Positions 1-6,694 of a stretch of 10,688 nt of DNA are shown piece by piece (within the stretch, counting starts at the first letter, position 1; the number at the start of each line of letters is the position of its first letter). Under the pieces are notes generated by a model that saw only the letters and a program-made list of their open reading frames with translations, was not told the origin of the DNA and made no database searches. The position numbers and the translations under genes were made by a program. Origin of the DNA: UBA9547 sp044349205 (GTDB lineage Bacteria > Bacteroidota > Bacteroidia > Cytophagales > UBA9547); the NCBI GenBank assembly GCA_044349205.1, contig JBIKRJ010000069.1, positions 1 to 10,688 of the forward strand, in the 5' to 3' direction.

Positions 1-939
1 GGTGGCACCTATGGCATGCAATTCGCCACGAGCTAATGCGGGTTTCAGCAAATTGGCTGCATCCATAGCCGAATCTCCTCCTGCACCTGCGCCTATCAGC
101 GTATGAATCTCGTCAATGAATAAAATAATTTCGCCTTCGGAATCTGTGACTTCTTTGATAACCGATTTTAGCCTTTCCTCAAATTCGCCCTTGTATTTTG
201 CTCCAGCTACGAGCAAGCCCATATCGAGCGAAATAAGGATTTTTGTTTTCAAATTTTCGGGAACGTCGCCGCTCACAATCCTTTGGGCAAGCCCTTCCAC
301 AATGGCTGTTTTGCCCACACCTGGCTCCCCTATCAACATGGGATTGTTCTTGGTTCTGCGTGTCAATATTTGCAACACACGCCTTATTTCTTCGTCGCGG
401 CCTATCACAGGGTCAATCTTTCCTGCTTTGGCCAATTCGTTCAAGTTTTTGGAATAACGCTCCAACGAACGGTATTTTCCCTCGGCATTTTGGTCTGTTA
501 CTTTACTTCCTCCACGCAATTCGTTGATACCAGATTTAAGGTCTTTTTCATTAAAACCTGCATCTTTCATCATTTGCGCCACCTTGTCGTTAGCTGCCAA
601 AAGTCCCAATAACAAGTGTTCTAATGAGACATATTCGTCTTGAAAATCTTTCAGGTATTTACTTGCCTTTGCTAAAGCAATATTGGCATCGTTAGATAGG
701 TATGGAGTGCCACCCGAAATTTTTGGATATGCCGCAATGAAATTATCAAGTACAGCCTCCACATTTTTACGGTTAACGTTCAATTTTTTAGATAAAAAAC
801 TGCTCACATTTTCGTCGGTAGCTAATACGGCTTTTAGAATGTGTCCAGTTTCGATGGCTTGTTGGCCGTTTGCTGTCGCCAATTCTACTGCTTTTTGAAT
901 CGCTTCTTGCGCCTTGATGGTGTAGTTGTTTAGGTTCAT
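1..939 (-). CDS. clpB: ATP-dependent chaperone ClpB, N-terminal 313 residues (gene runs off the left edge)
   Basis: ClpB is a cytosolic hexameric AAA+ disaggregase that pulls polypeptides out of aggregates together with DnaK. The visible part has the helical Clp N-domain (about residues 1-145), beginning MNLNNYTIKAQEAIQKA with the two Clp_N repeats, and the first half of nucleotide-binding domain 1. Walker A is GEPGVGKT at 204-211, the pore-loop region is GAKYKGEFEERL at about 246-257, and Walker B is ILFIDEIH at 272-279. The window cuts the gene at the sensor-1 IGAT, so the rest of NBD1, the M-domain and NBD2 are not visible. The ATG at 937-939 is secure, because an in-frame TAA lies five codons upstream (952-954). 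ClpC/ClpA are less likely given the N-domain and the NBD1 wording, but the diagnostic M-domain is outside the window. The gene stands alone after the uxs terminator. Confidence 0.95.
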   Translation of the reverse strand, partial: MNLNNYTIKAQEAIQKAVELATANGQQAIETGHILKAVLATDENVSSFLSKKLNVNRKNVEAVLDNFIAAYPKISGGTPYLSNDANIALAKASKYLKDFQDEYVSLEHLLLGLLAANDKVAQMMKDAGFNEKDLKSGINELRGGSKVTDQNAEGKYRSLERYSKNLNELAKAGKIDPVIGRDEEIRRVLQILTRRTKNNPMLIGEPGVGKTAIVEGLAQRIVSGDVPENLKTKILISLDMGLLVAGAKYKGEFEERLKSVIKEVTDSEGEIILFIDEIHTLIGAGAGGDSAMDAANLLKPALARGELHAIGAT

Positions 940-1106
940 GGTCTGAATGTTTTATTACAATTTCGCTTTTGTTAGGCATCAAAGCAAATACCAAACCCTA
1001 GAAATAAGTCGGAAAAAATGACTTAGTTAAGTAATAAAATGTAACTCACACAAGACATAATGGCTCAACTTATAAAAAAACATTCCTATATATTGCCATT
1101 TTGCCA
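940..1106. other. clpB upstream region
   Basis: This is the non-coding leader and promoter region of clpB. No ORF of note is present. On the minus strand it contains TTGCTTTG (980-987), one mismatch from the Bacteroidota -7 box TAnnTTTG and about 40 nt before the ATG. It is the best promoter candidate but not a convincing one. A short inverted repeat, ACTTA-GT-TAAGT (1021-1032), lies further upstream. I see no CIRCE-type heat-shock operator and no recognisable sigma-32 promoter. Confidence 0.4.
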
Positions 1107-1135
1107 TAAAAAAAGCCTCCAGATTAGGAGGCTTT
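1107..1135 (-). terminator. Rho-independent terminator of ugd-uxs
   Basis: Read on the minus strand, a perfect 9-bp stem (AAAGCCTCC / GGAGGCTTT, 1112-1135) with a 6-nt loop is followed directly by further T residues (complement of the A-run at 1108-1114). It begins 23 nt after the uxs stop codon at 1159-1161. The plus strand lacks a T-run after the stem, so it should act for the minus strand only. It separates uxs from clpB. Confidence 0.9.
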
Positions 1136-1158
1136 CGTTACAGTAGTTTCGATTATTC

Positions 1159-2133
1159 TTAACTATTCGCAAATTCCTTGGGAGTGATGTTGTACTCAGG
1201 AAGGCTTTTGAAATAATCGTAGGTAATTTTTAATCCCTCGGCACGGCCTATTTTAGGTTCCCAACCCAAAATGCTTTTGGCCCTTGTAATGTCGGGTTTG
1301 CGTTGCTTCGGATCGTCGGTTGGTAGGGGCTTGTAAATAACCTTGGTACCTGAACCTGTAAGCTTGATAATCTCTTCAGCAAATTCCTTGATAGTGATTT
1401 CGACAGGATTTCCGCAATTCACTGGCAAATGATAGTCGCTGAATAGCAAACGATAAATGCCATCAACTAAATCGGATACATAGCAAAACGAACGTGTTTG
1501 CGTACCGTCTCCAAAAGCAGTAAGGTTTTCACCACGAATGGCTTGACCAATAAATGTAGGCAACACACGACCATCATTTAGTCGCATGCGAGGCCCGTAG
1601 GTATTGAAAATACGCACTATTCGGGTCTCCAAACCATGTACATTGTGGTATGCCATAGTAATGGCTTCTTGAAATCTTTTGGCTTCGTCGTAGCAGCCTC
1701 TGGGACCAACAGGATTTACATTGCCCCAATAGTCTTCCGTTTGAGGGTGCACCAATGGGTCGCCATATACTTCAGAAGTAGACGCCACCAACACACGCGC
1801 TTTTTTGGCTCTAGCCAAACCAAGCACATTATGCGTACCCAAAGAACTCACTTTTAGAGTTTGAATAGGGATTTTCAAATAGTCGATAGGACTAGCTGGC
1901 GAAGCAAAATGCAAAATGTAATCCAACTCACCAGGCACATGAATGTATTTGCTTACGTCTTGATGGTAAAATTCGAAGTCGGGCAGTTTGAACAAATGCT
2001 CGATATTTCGTAATTCTCCAGTAATCAGATTGTCCATCCCGATTACATAAAATCCTTCTTTGATAAACCTATCGCAAAGGTGGGAGCCCAAAAATCCAGC
2101 AGCTCCGGTTATCAATACTCTTTTCTTAGACAT
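1159..2133 (-). CDS. uxs: UDP-glucuronate decarboxylase (UDP-xylose synthase)
   Basis: This is an extended short-chain dehydrogenase/reductase that uses bound NAD to oxidise, decarboxylate and re-reduce UDP-glucuronate, giving UDP-xylose in the cytosol. The nucleotide-binding glycine motif GAAGFLG is at residues 10-16. The family-typical HFASPASPIDY follows at 75-85, ASTSEVYG at 117-124 and YWGNVNPVGPR at 135-145, with the catalytic Tyr/Lys in YDEAK at 148-152. The substrate-side signature RIFNTYGPRMRLNDGR spans 174-189. The wording around the active site separates it from RmlB, GalE and GDP-mannose dehydratases. At 324 residues it is a full-length single-domain UXS without the N-terminal membrane anchor of animal enzymes. 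It begins one base after the ugd stop (TAA-A-ATG), so the two genes are co-transcribed and the pathway order matches the gene order. A strong terminator follows. Confidence 0.94.
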   Translation of the reverse strand: MSKKRVLITGAAGFLGSHLCDRFIKEGFYVIGMDNLITGELRNIEHLFKLPDFEFYHQDVSKYIHVPGELDYILHFASPASPIDYLKIPIQTLKVSSLGTHNVLGLARAKKARVLVASTSEVYGDPLVHPQTEDYWGNVNPVGPRGCYDEAKRFQEAITMAYHNVHGLETRIVRIFNTYGPRMRLNDGRVLPTFIGQAIRGENLTAFGDGTQTRSFCYVSDLVDGIYRLLFSDYHLPVNCGNPVEITIKEFAEEIIKLTGSGTKVIYKPLPTDDPKQRKPDITRAKSILGWEPKIGRAEGLKITYDYFKSLPEYNITPKEFANS

Positions 2134-2134
2134 T

Positions 2135-3457
2135 TTATTTCGTTTTTATACCGATACAATGATAGTCATAACCTAGCTCTTTCATTTCAGCCACGTCATA
2201 CACGTTTCTTCCGTCAAAAATGACTTTACTTTTCATCAGCTTGCCCATAACTACATAGTTGGGTGAGCGAAACTCTGGCCATTCTGTAACTAACAACAAT
2301 GCATCGGCATCGATCAGTGCCTCGTATTCGTCTTTTGAATAAGTGATGCTGTTTCCAAGCGTTTTTTCAGCCTCGTGCATAGAAACTGGGTCGTAGGCTT
2401 TCACTTTGCCTCCAGCCTTCAAAATACTGTCTATGATAACCAAGGAGGGCGCTTCGCGCATGTCGTCGGTTTTTGGTTTGAAAGAAAGACCCCACATGGC
2501 AAAAGTTTTGCCCGAAAGGTCTTTTCCAAAATGCTTCACTACCTTATCAAACAATACCTCTTTTTGAGCATCGTTTACATCTTCTACTGCATTCAACACG
2601 CGCATGTCGTAGCCATATTCTTTGGCCGTGCGAATGAGCGCTTTAACATCTTTCGGGAAACATGAACCACCATAACCAACACCTGGATAAATGAATCTTG
2701 TACCAATGCGGGCATCAGAACCAATTCCCTTGCGTACCATGTTGACATCGGCACCTACCAATTCGCACAGGTTAGCCACATCGTTCATGAAACTAATCTT
2801 GGTCGCAAGCATGGAGTTGGCGGCATATTTGGTCATTTCTGAAGAACGGATATCCATGAATAACAACGGATGGCCGTTCATCAAGAAAGGCTTGTAAAGT
2901 TTCTTCATGATATCTTCGGCTTTGCTGCTTTCAATACCCACTACTATACGGTCGGGTTTCAAGAAATCGTCGATAGCAGCACCTTCTTTTAAAAATTCTG
3001 GATTGGAAGCTACGTCAAAATCAAGTGCACTGTCGCGCTTGTCCAAGGCTTGTTTTACTTCTTTTTTCACTTTTTCAGAAGTTCCTACCGGCACTGTGCT
3101 TTTGGTCACCACTACCAAATAGTTCTGCAAATTTTCACCTATGGCCTTGGCCACTGCAAGAACGTATTTCAAATCGGCGCTTCCGTCTTCGCCTGGTGGC
3201 GTGCCTACCGCAATAAAAACGGCCTCAGCATCTTTGATGCCCTCGGCCAAATTGGTGGTAAAGTTTAAGCGTTTTTTCTCCACGTTTCGAAGTACCAATT
3301 CTTCCAAACCTGGTTCGTAAATGGGCATGATACCCTTTTTGAGGTTTTCAATTTTATTGGTGTCTATGTCAATACAAGTGACATCAATACCAGTTTCTGC
3401 AAAACAGGTACCGGAAACGAGTCCTACATACCCTGTACCAACAACTGCAATCTTCAT
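2135..3457 (-). CDS. ugd: UDP-glucose 6-dehydrogenase
   Basis: This cytosolic enzyme oxidises UDP-glucose to UDP-glucuronate in two NAD-dependent steps through a covalent thiohemiacetal on cysteine. The N-terminal Rossmann domain starts MKIAVVGTGYVGLVSG, with the NAD glycines at 7-12. The family motifs are VGTPPGEDGSAD (84-95), TKSTVPVGT (118-126) and ASNPEFLKEG (150-159). The nucleophile Cys266 lies in GYGGSCFPKD (261-270). The C-terminal UDP-binding domain includes LSFKPKTDDMREAPS. At 440 residues it has the usual length of the bacterial family. The ATG at 3455-3457 matches the expected N-terminus exactly. Its product is the substrate of the uxs product encoded immediately downstream, so the pair makes UDP-xylose, with UDP-glucuronate also available. 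The gene has its own promoter-like box at 3488-3495. Confidence 0.96.
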   Translation of the reverse strand: MKIAVVGTGYVGLVSGTCFAETGIDVTCIDIDTNKIENLKKGIMPIYEPGLEELVLRNVEKKRLNFTTNLAEGIKDAEAVFIAVGTPPGEDGSADLKYVLAVAKAIGENLQNYLVVVTKSTVPVGTSEKVKKEVKQALDKRDSALDFDVASNPEFLKEGAAIDDFLKPDRIVVGIESSKAEDIMKKLYKPFLMNGHPLLFMDIRSSEMTKYAANSMLATKISFMNDVANLCELVGADVNMVRKGIGSDARIGTRFIYPGVGYGGSCFPKDVKALIRTAKEYGYDMRVLNAVEDVNDAQKEVLFDKVVKHFGKDLSGKTFAMWGLSFKPKTDDMREAPSLVIIDSILKAGGKVKAYDPVSMHEAEKTLGNSITYSKDEYEALIDADALLLVTEWPEFRSPNYVVMGKLMKSKVIFDGRNVYDVAEMKELGYDYHCIGIKTK

Positions 3458-3487
3458 TTTTTATGCTTTATAAATTTAAATAGGGGC

Positions 3488-3495
3488 CAAATATA
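3488..3495 (-). promoter_or_regulatory. Bacteroidota -7 box for ugd-uxs
   Basis: The minus strand reads TATATTTG, a perfect match to TAnnTTTG, 30 nt before the ugd ATG. The expected transcription start would give a leader of roughly 20-25 nt. No clear TTTG -33 element lies at the usual spacing, so this is a one-element match. Confidence 0.55.
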
Positions 3496-3519
3496 AAAAT
3501 TAAAATTTACCTCTTTAGC

Positions 3520-3533
3520 ACTTTTGGAAAAGT
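3520..3533. repeat. Inverted repeat upstream of ugd promoter
   Basis: ACTTTT-GG-AAAAGT is a perfect 6-bp inverted repeat with a 2-nt centre. It lies about 25 nt upstream of the ugd -7 box, where an operator could sit. It is too small for a good terminator of the preceding glycosyltransferase gene and has no T-run. With AT-rich arms it could also be chance. Confidence 0.25.
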
Positions 3534-3576
3534 AAAACAACCGTAAATGGGTAGCTTCCAATCGTTTTGCCAAATT

Positions 3577-5532
3577 CTAACTACCTAAATCGGAATAGTT
3601 TTTGGCAATAATTGAAAAATCGTCCATGGCTTTGTATTCTTTGGCATATAGCATATCCAAACGCCTTGAAGTTGCCAAATCGAGCAAATGAAGGTCTAAT
3701 CCGCTAGTGGTAGTCAGTACTCCCGCTTTAATTTTAGCTATGTCAATCGAGGTTTTGTCGCTGAATCCAACCCATGATTTGTGTCCAAAAATCACCGATA
3801 AAATATTTCGCAATAGACGAATGGGTTTTTTTACAAAAACCAATTGAAAAGGATAGGTAATGAGTAAAAATATGGCGACCAAAATATCCATCAATCTTTT
3901 GCTTCGTATCGATTCAGGTTTGGAAATGGCAAGCTCTATGTCAAAGGTATACAACTCGCCAATAGTTTCTTTGGAGTTGCTTCCTATTATATAATTCGAC
4001 TCGTCGGGCACAATCTTGAAATCTACACCAGTAGTACGCACCTTCATCATCCACTCGATAATTTGAGCCGAGGCAATATTTTTTGAACAAAATATCACTT
4101 CATCGGCTTCATAAATCATGATGGCCTCGTTCAATTGGCCAATATTACCCAAACACCACAAATCTTCACATGGCAATTCCCGCGTTTGTAAATAGCCCAA
4201 CACATTTACCTTGGCCTTTACTTGGTCTAGCATGAGCCGTACCCGCTCGCATTCTTCTTTTGCACCCACAAGTAGGGTACGCTTTATTTTTGATTCGCCC
4301 AACCGAATGTCGCGATGCAGAAGGAAATGCTTGATAAATCGAATAAGGAAAATGGTAAAAACTGAAACGACAAAACCAATCAAAATCAATGCCCTTGAGT
4401 ATCGGTAATCTTCCAAAAAGTTACTTACCCCCGATATGAGCAAAGTACCCCAAGCGGCGCCCCTCAAAATCTTATAAAACCTGAATTCTTTGTCATATCC
4501 ACCACTAAAATAAATCAATACCAACCAGCAACCAATGTACATGGGCAATATGACATGTAAATAAATGGTTGGATAATACCCCTCTTGGTCTTTAACATGT
4601 ATCTCCCAAAAATGCGTAATGAATAGCATGAGGGCGTAAATGGCCGAAAACTCAAGTATCGGCAACCACATTATCTTGCAAAATCTTGCTACTATGGCCA
4701 TGGCCGCACGCAGGTAAATGGCACTATTGATGAAAAAACTAAAAAGTCCTGCCTTTTGCTGAGAAAAATGCTTTTTCGCAAAAATGATCATGGCGCGATA
4801 AAACACGAACACATAGTTTACGCTGGTTCGCTTGGTGCTTTCGCCTTTGTAATGAATGATACGCGTCTCGGGAAAATAATAATTTTTGTATCCTGCTTTG
4901 ATAACTCGATACGAGAGGTCTATATCCTCTCCATACATAAAGTAATCTTCATCCAAAAGGCCTATTTTGTCTAGCGCCGACTTGCGCAACAGCATAAATG
5001 CACCAGCCAATACTTCTACTTCGTGCGTTTTGTTTTCGTCTAAAAAACCCAAATGGTACCGACCGAATATCTTGGATTTGGAAAATAATTTGGAAAGGCC
5101 GAAAATCTTGTAAAAAGCCACTCTAGGTGTGGGCAAACCGCGTTTCGATTCAGGCAAAAAGTTTCCTTTGCCGTCTAGCATTTTTACACCCAAAGCCCCC
5201 GCTTCGGGATGCGAATCCATGAATCCGCAACATTTTGCCAAACAGTCTTCTTCTAGTACCGTATCGGGGTTCAACAAAAGCACATACTCGGCATTAGACA
5301 AGCGTATCGCCTGATTATTGGCCTTCGAAAAACCTACATTTTCCTTGTTTACAATAAGGTGTACATCGGGAAAACGCTTTCGTATCATTTGTACCGAACC
5401 GTCTACCGAATTGTTATCAACCACAAAAATTTCGGCCTCTAATCCTTTAATCGCCTTCTGCACAGAAAGCAAAGCCTGTTCTAGGAAATAACTAACGTTG
5501 TAGTTGACAATTATGATGGAAATCTTTTTCAC
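3577..5532 (-). CDS. Membrane glycosyltransferase: GT2 domain fused to a reduced glycosylphosphotransferase-like region
   Basis: This is probably an inner-membrane enzyme adding a sugar to a lipid-linked or surface glycan. Residues 1-230 form a GT2 (GT-A fold) domain of the rhamnosyltransferase-like group. It starts ISIIIVNYNVSYFLEQA, has DNNSVDGS at 39-46, the DXD-equivalent LNPDT at 87-91, GAFMLLRK at 177-184 and the acceptor/base motif YGEDIDLSYR at 200-209. Four hydrophobic segments follow (about 288-309, 322-343, 357-372, 380-401). A Rossmann-like stretch at 416-535 begins IKRTLLVGAKEE, like the CoA_binding_3 domain of WbaP/WcaJ-type proteins. A last membrane segment (547-566) is introduced by SKRLMDILVA. 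The tail (567-651) resembles only the ends of a bacterial sugar transferase domain. Start is GTG (5530-5532); an upstream in-frame TGA excludes a longer form. ugd lies 119 nt downstream. Donor and acceptor are unknown. Confidence 0.85.
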   Translation of the reverse strand: MKKISIIIVNYNVSYFLEQALLSVQKAIKGLEAEIFVVDNNSVDGSVQMIRKRFPDVHLIVNKENVGFSKANNQAIRLSNAEYVLLLNPDTVLEEDCLAKCCGFMDSHPEAGALGVKMLDGKGNFLPESKRGLPTPRVAFYKIFGLSKLFSKSKIFGRYHLGFLDENKTHEVEVLAGAFMLLRKSALDKIGLLDEDYFMYGEDIDLSYRVIKAGYKNYYFPETRIIHYKGESTKRTSVNYVFVFYRAMIIFAKKHFSQQKAGLFSFFINSAIYLRAAMAIVARFCKIMWLPILEFSAIYALMLFITHFWEIHVKDQEGYYPTIYLHVILPMYIGCWLVLIYFSGGYDKEFRFYKILRGAAWGTLLISGVSNFLEDYRYSRALILIGFVVSVFTIFLIRFIKHFLLHRDIRLGESKIKRTLLVGAKEECERVRLMLDQVKAKVNVLGYLQTRELPCEDLWCLGNIGQLNEAIMIYEADEVIFCSKNIASAQIIEWMMKVRTTGVDFKIVPDESNYIIGSNSKETIGELYTFDIELAISKPESIRSKRLMDILVAIFLLITYPFQLVFVKKPIRLLRNILSVIFGHKSWVGFSDKTSIDIAKIKAGVLTTTSGLDLHLLDLATSRRLDMLYAKEYKAMDDFSIIAKNYSDLGS

Positions 5533-5589
5533 AAAGAAAGATAGAGGTCAGCGGAAAAGTATGCGATAGGCTGTTTCTTTGTTTTTGCA

Positions 5590-5597
5590 CAAATATA
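5590..5597 (-). promoter_or_regulatory. Bacteroidota -7 box for the glycosyltransferase gene
   Basis: The minus strand reads TATATTTG, a perfect TAnnTTTG match, 57 nt before the GTG start. This predicts a leader of about 50 nt. No properly spaced TTTG -33 element is evident. The same sequence precedes ugd, so the two genes may be driven by the same sigma factor. Confidence 0.5.
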
Positions 5598-5658
5598 ACA
5601 AAATATCATTCTTGCCTTTTTATGATCAAAATCAACCCGAAACTTGAAATTTAATGGC

Positions 5659-5666
5659 TAAGTTTG
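5659..5666 (+). promoter_or_regulatory. Bacteroidota -7 box for the dioxygenase gene; decides its start
   Basis: TAAGTTTG matches TAnnTTTG and lies 18 nt before the ATG at 5685. A possible upstream TTG start (5664-5666) falls inside the box and would precede the transcript. If the box is used, translation must begin at the ATG, with a leader of only about 10-15 nt. Confidence 0.55.
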
Positions 5667-5684
5667 AATGCAAAAGTTTTTCAG

Positions 5685-6641
5685 ATGGGACTCATCGATT
5701 GGGCTACGAGATTTAAACCCTTCTTTTCACTCTACAATCTTTTTCAGTACAACATGCTGAAAAATAATATCCCACTGTATAAAAAATGGGGGATTCATAA
5801 ACAATATTTCAGCAGTATATCTAGTAAAGATTTTCAACACATACAAAATCAAGATACCCCTTGGCTTGATAGTGGCAATTCTGCCACCTTGCTACCAGAA
5901 CATCCTATCTTTAAAAGTCTTGCCCCTATACATCAGTCTGCTTTGCTCGATTGGTCGAAAAATGGATATGCCATTTTGCCTGCTTTTTTCTCGAGCAACG
6001 AAGTAGAGTTTATAAACAATGAAATAGATAATTTACTGAAAAACAAGAAACTAAAATGGAAATACAAAAATAAATTGATGTTTTCGGTCAACAAATCGGC
6101 TTTGTTGCGGTCAACCGCCAACAAAAAAACCCTAACCGACATCCTTTCCTTGCTTTTAGGAAAAAAGGCAAACCTTTTCCAAAGCATCAATTTTTACCAA
6201 GGTAGCCAACAAGCGGCACATTCTGACATCGTGCACATGACCACCTTTCCGCAAGGTTATTTGATAGCCTGTTGGATTGCCTTGGAAGATGTGGGTTCAG
6301 AACAAGGGCCTCTTTTTTACTATCCCGAAAGCCACAAACTTCCATATTTCTTGAACGATGCCTACGCCCACGGCGGAAACGATTTTTTTATAGGTAAAAA
6401 CGCATATAAAAACTACGAGACTGCCCTTGAAAAACAAATACTTGAGAAAGGACTTGAGAAAAAAACTTTCATTGCCCAAAAAGGCGATGTGTTGATATGG
6501 CACGCAAACCTTTTGCACGGCGGAAGCCCCATTGCCAATAAAAATCTGACGCGAAAAAGTATGGTCATGCACTATTTTGCCGAAAGCGTCATTTGCTACC
6601 ACGAAATATCGCAAAGACCTGCTTTGATTAAAAATATCTAA
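5685..6641 (+). CDS. PhyH-family Fe(II)/2-oxoglutarate dioxygenase
   Basis: This is a non-haem iron oxygenase of the phytanoyl-CoA dioxygenase superfamily, 318 residues from the chosen ATG. These enzymes couple 2-oxoglutarate decarboxylation to hydroxylation of a small molecule or lipid; the substrate here is not known. The 2-His-1-carboxylate triad is visible: H179 and D181 in QAAHSDIVHM, and H278 in WHANLLHGGSP, with R290 (NLTRKSM) as the likely 2-oxoglutarate carboxylate binder. The core WIALEDVGSEQGPLFYYPESHK (about 197-218) is classic PhyH. The first 80 or so residues, with MGLIDWATRFKPFFSLYN and LYKKWGIHKQYF, precede the core and look like a family-specific extension. The ATG at 5685 is preferred over TTG at 5664 because a -7 box overlaps the latter. 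The gene is divergent from the glycosyltransferase and 53 nt upstream of purK. Confidence 0.85.
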   Translation: MGLIDWATRFKPFFSLYNLFQYNMLKNNIPLYKKWGIHKQYFSSISSKDFQHIQNQDTPWLDSGNSATLLPEHPIFKSLAPIHQSALLDWSKNGYAILPAFFSSNEVEFINNEIDNLLKNKKLKWKYKNKLMFSVNKSALLRSTANKKTLTDILSLLLGKKANLFQSINFYQGSQQAAHSDIVHMTTFPQGYLIACWIALEDVGSEQGPLFYYPESHKLPYFLNDAYAHGGNDFFIGKNAYKNYETALEKQILEKGLEKKTFIAQKGDVLIWHANLLHGGSPIANKNLTRKSMVMHYFAESVICYHEISQRPALIKNI

Positions 6642-6682
6642 TACTCGCCCACTTTAATAGCCAATACCCAAATCCTAATTTT

Positions 6683-6690
6683 TAACTTTG
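6683..6690 (+). promoter_or_regulatory. Bacteroidota -7 box for purK-purE
   Basis: TAACTTTG matches TAnnTTTG and ends four bases before the purK ATG (6695-6697). Transcription would start at or next to the A of ATG, giving a leaderless or nearly leaderless mRNA. No ribosome binding site is present, which agrees with that reading. Confidence 0.5.
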
Positions 6691-6694
6691 CCAT

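Noticed and set aside
116..612. Overlapping plus-strand ORFs of about 94-113 codons
   Set aside because: They are antisense to the well-supported clpB reading frame, with no recognisable domain.
1021..1032. Inverted repeat ACTTA-GT-TAAGT upstream of clpB as a heat-shock operator
   Set aside because: The arms are only 5 bp, it is AT-rich and does not match CIRCE. It is expected by chance in such sequence.
3471..3508. AT-rich palindromes such as TAAATTTA near the ugd start
   Set aside because: Very short, low-complexity AT sequence in a promoter region; not distinguishable from chance.
5654..5716. Short ORF starting ATG (20 residues) just before the dioxygenase, a possible leader peptide
   Set aside because: It starts upstream of and overlaps the -7 box, so it would mostly precede the transcript. 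It has no regulatory codon run or attenuator hairpin.
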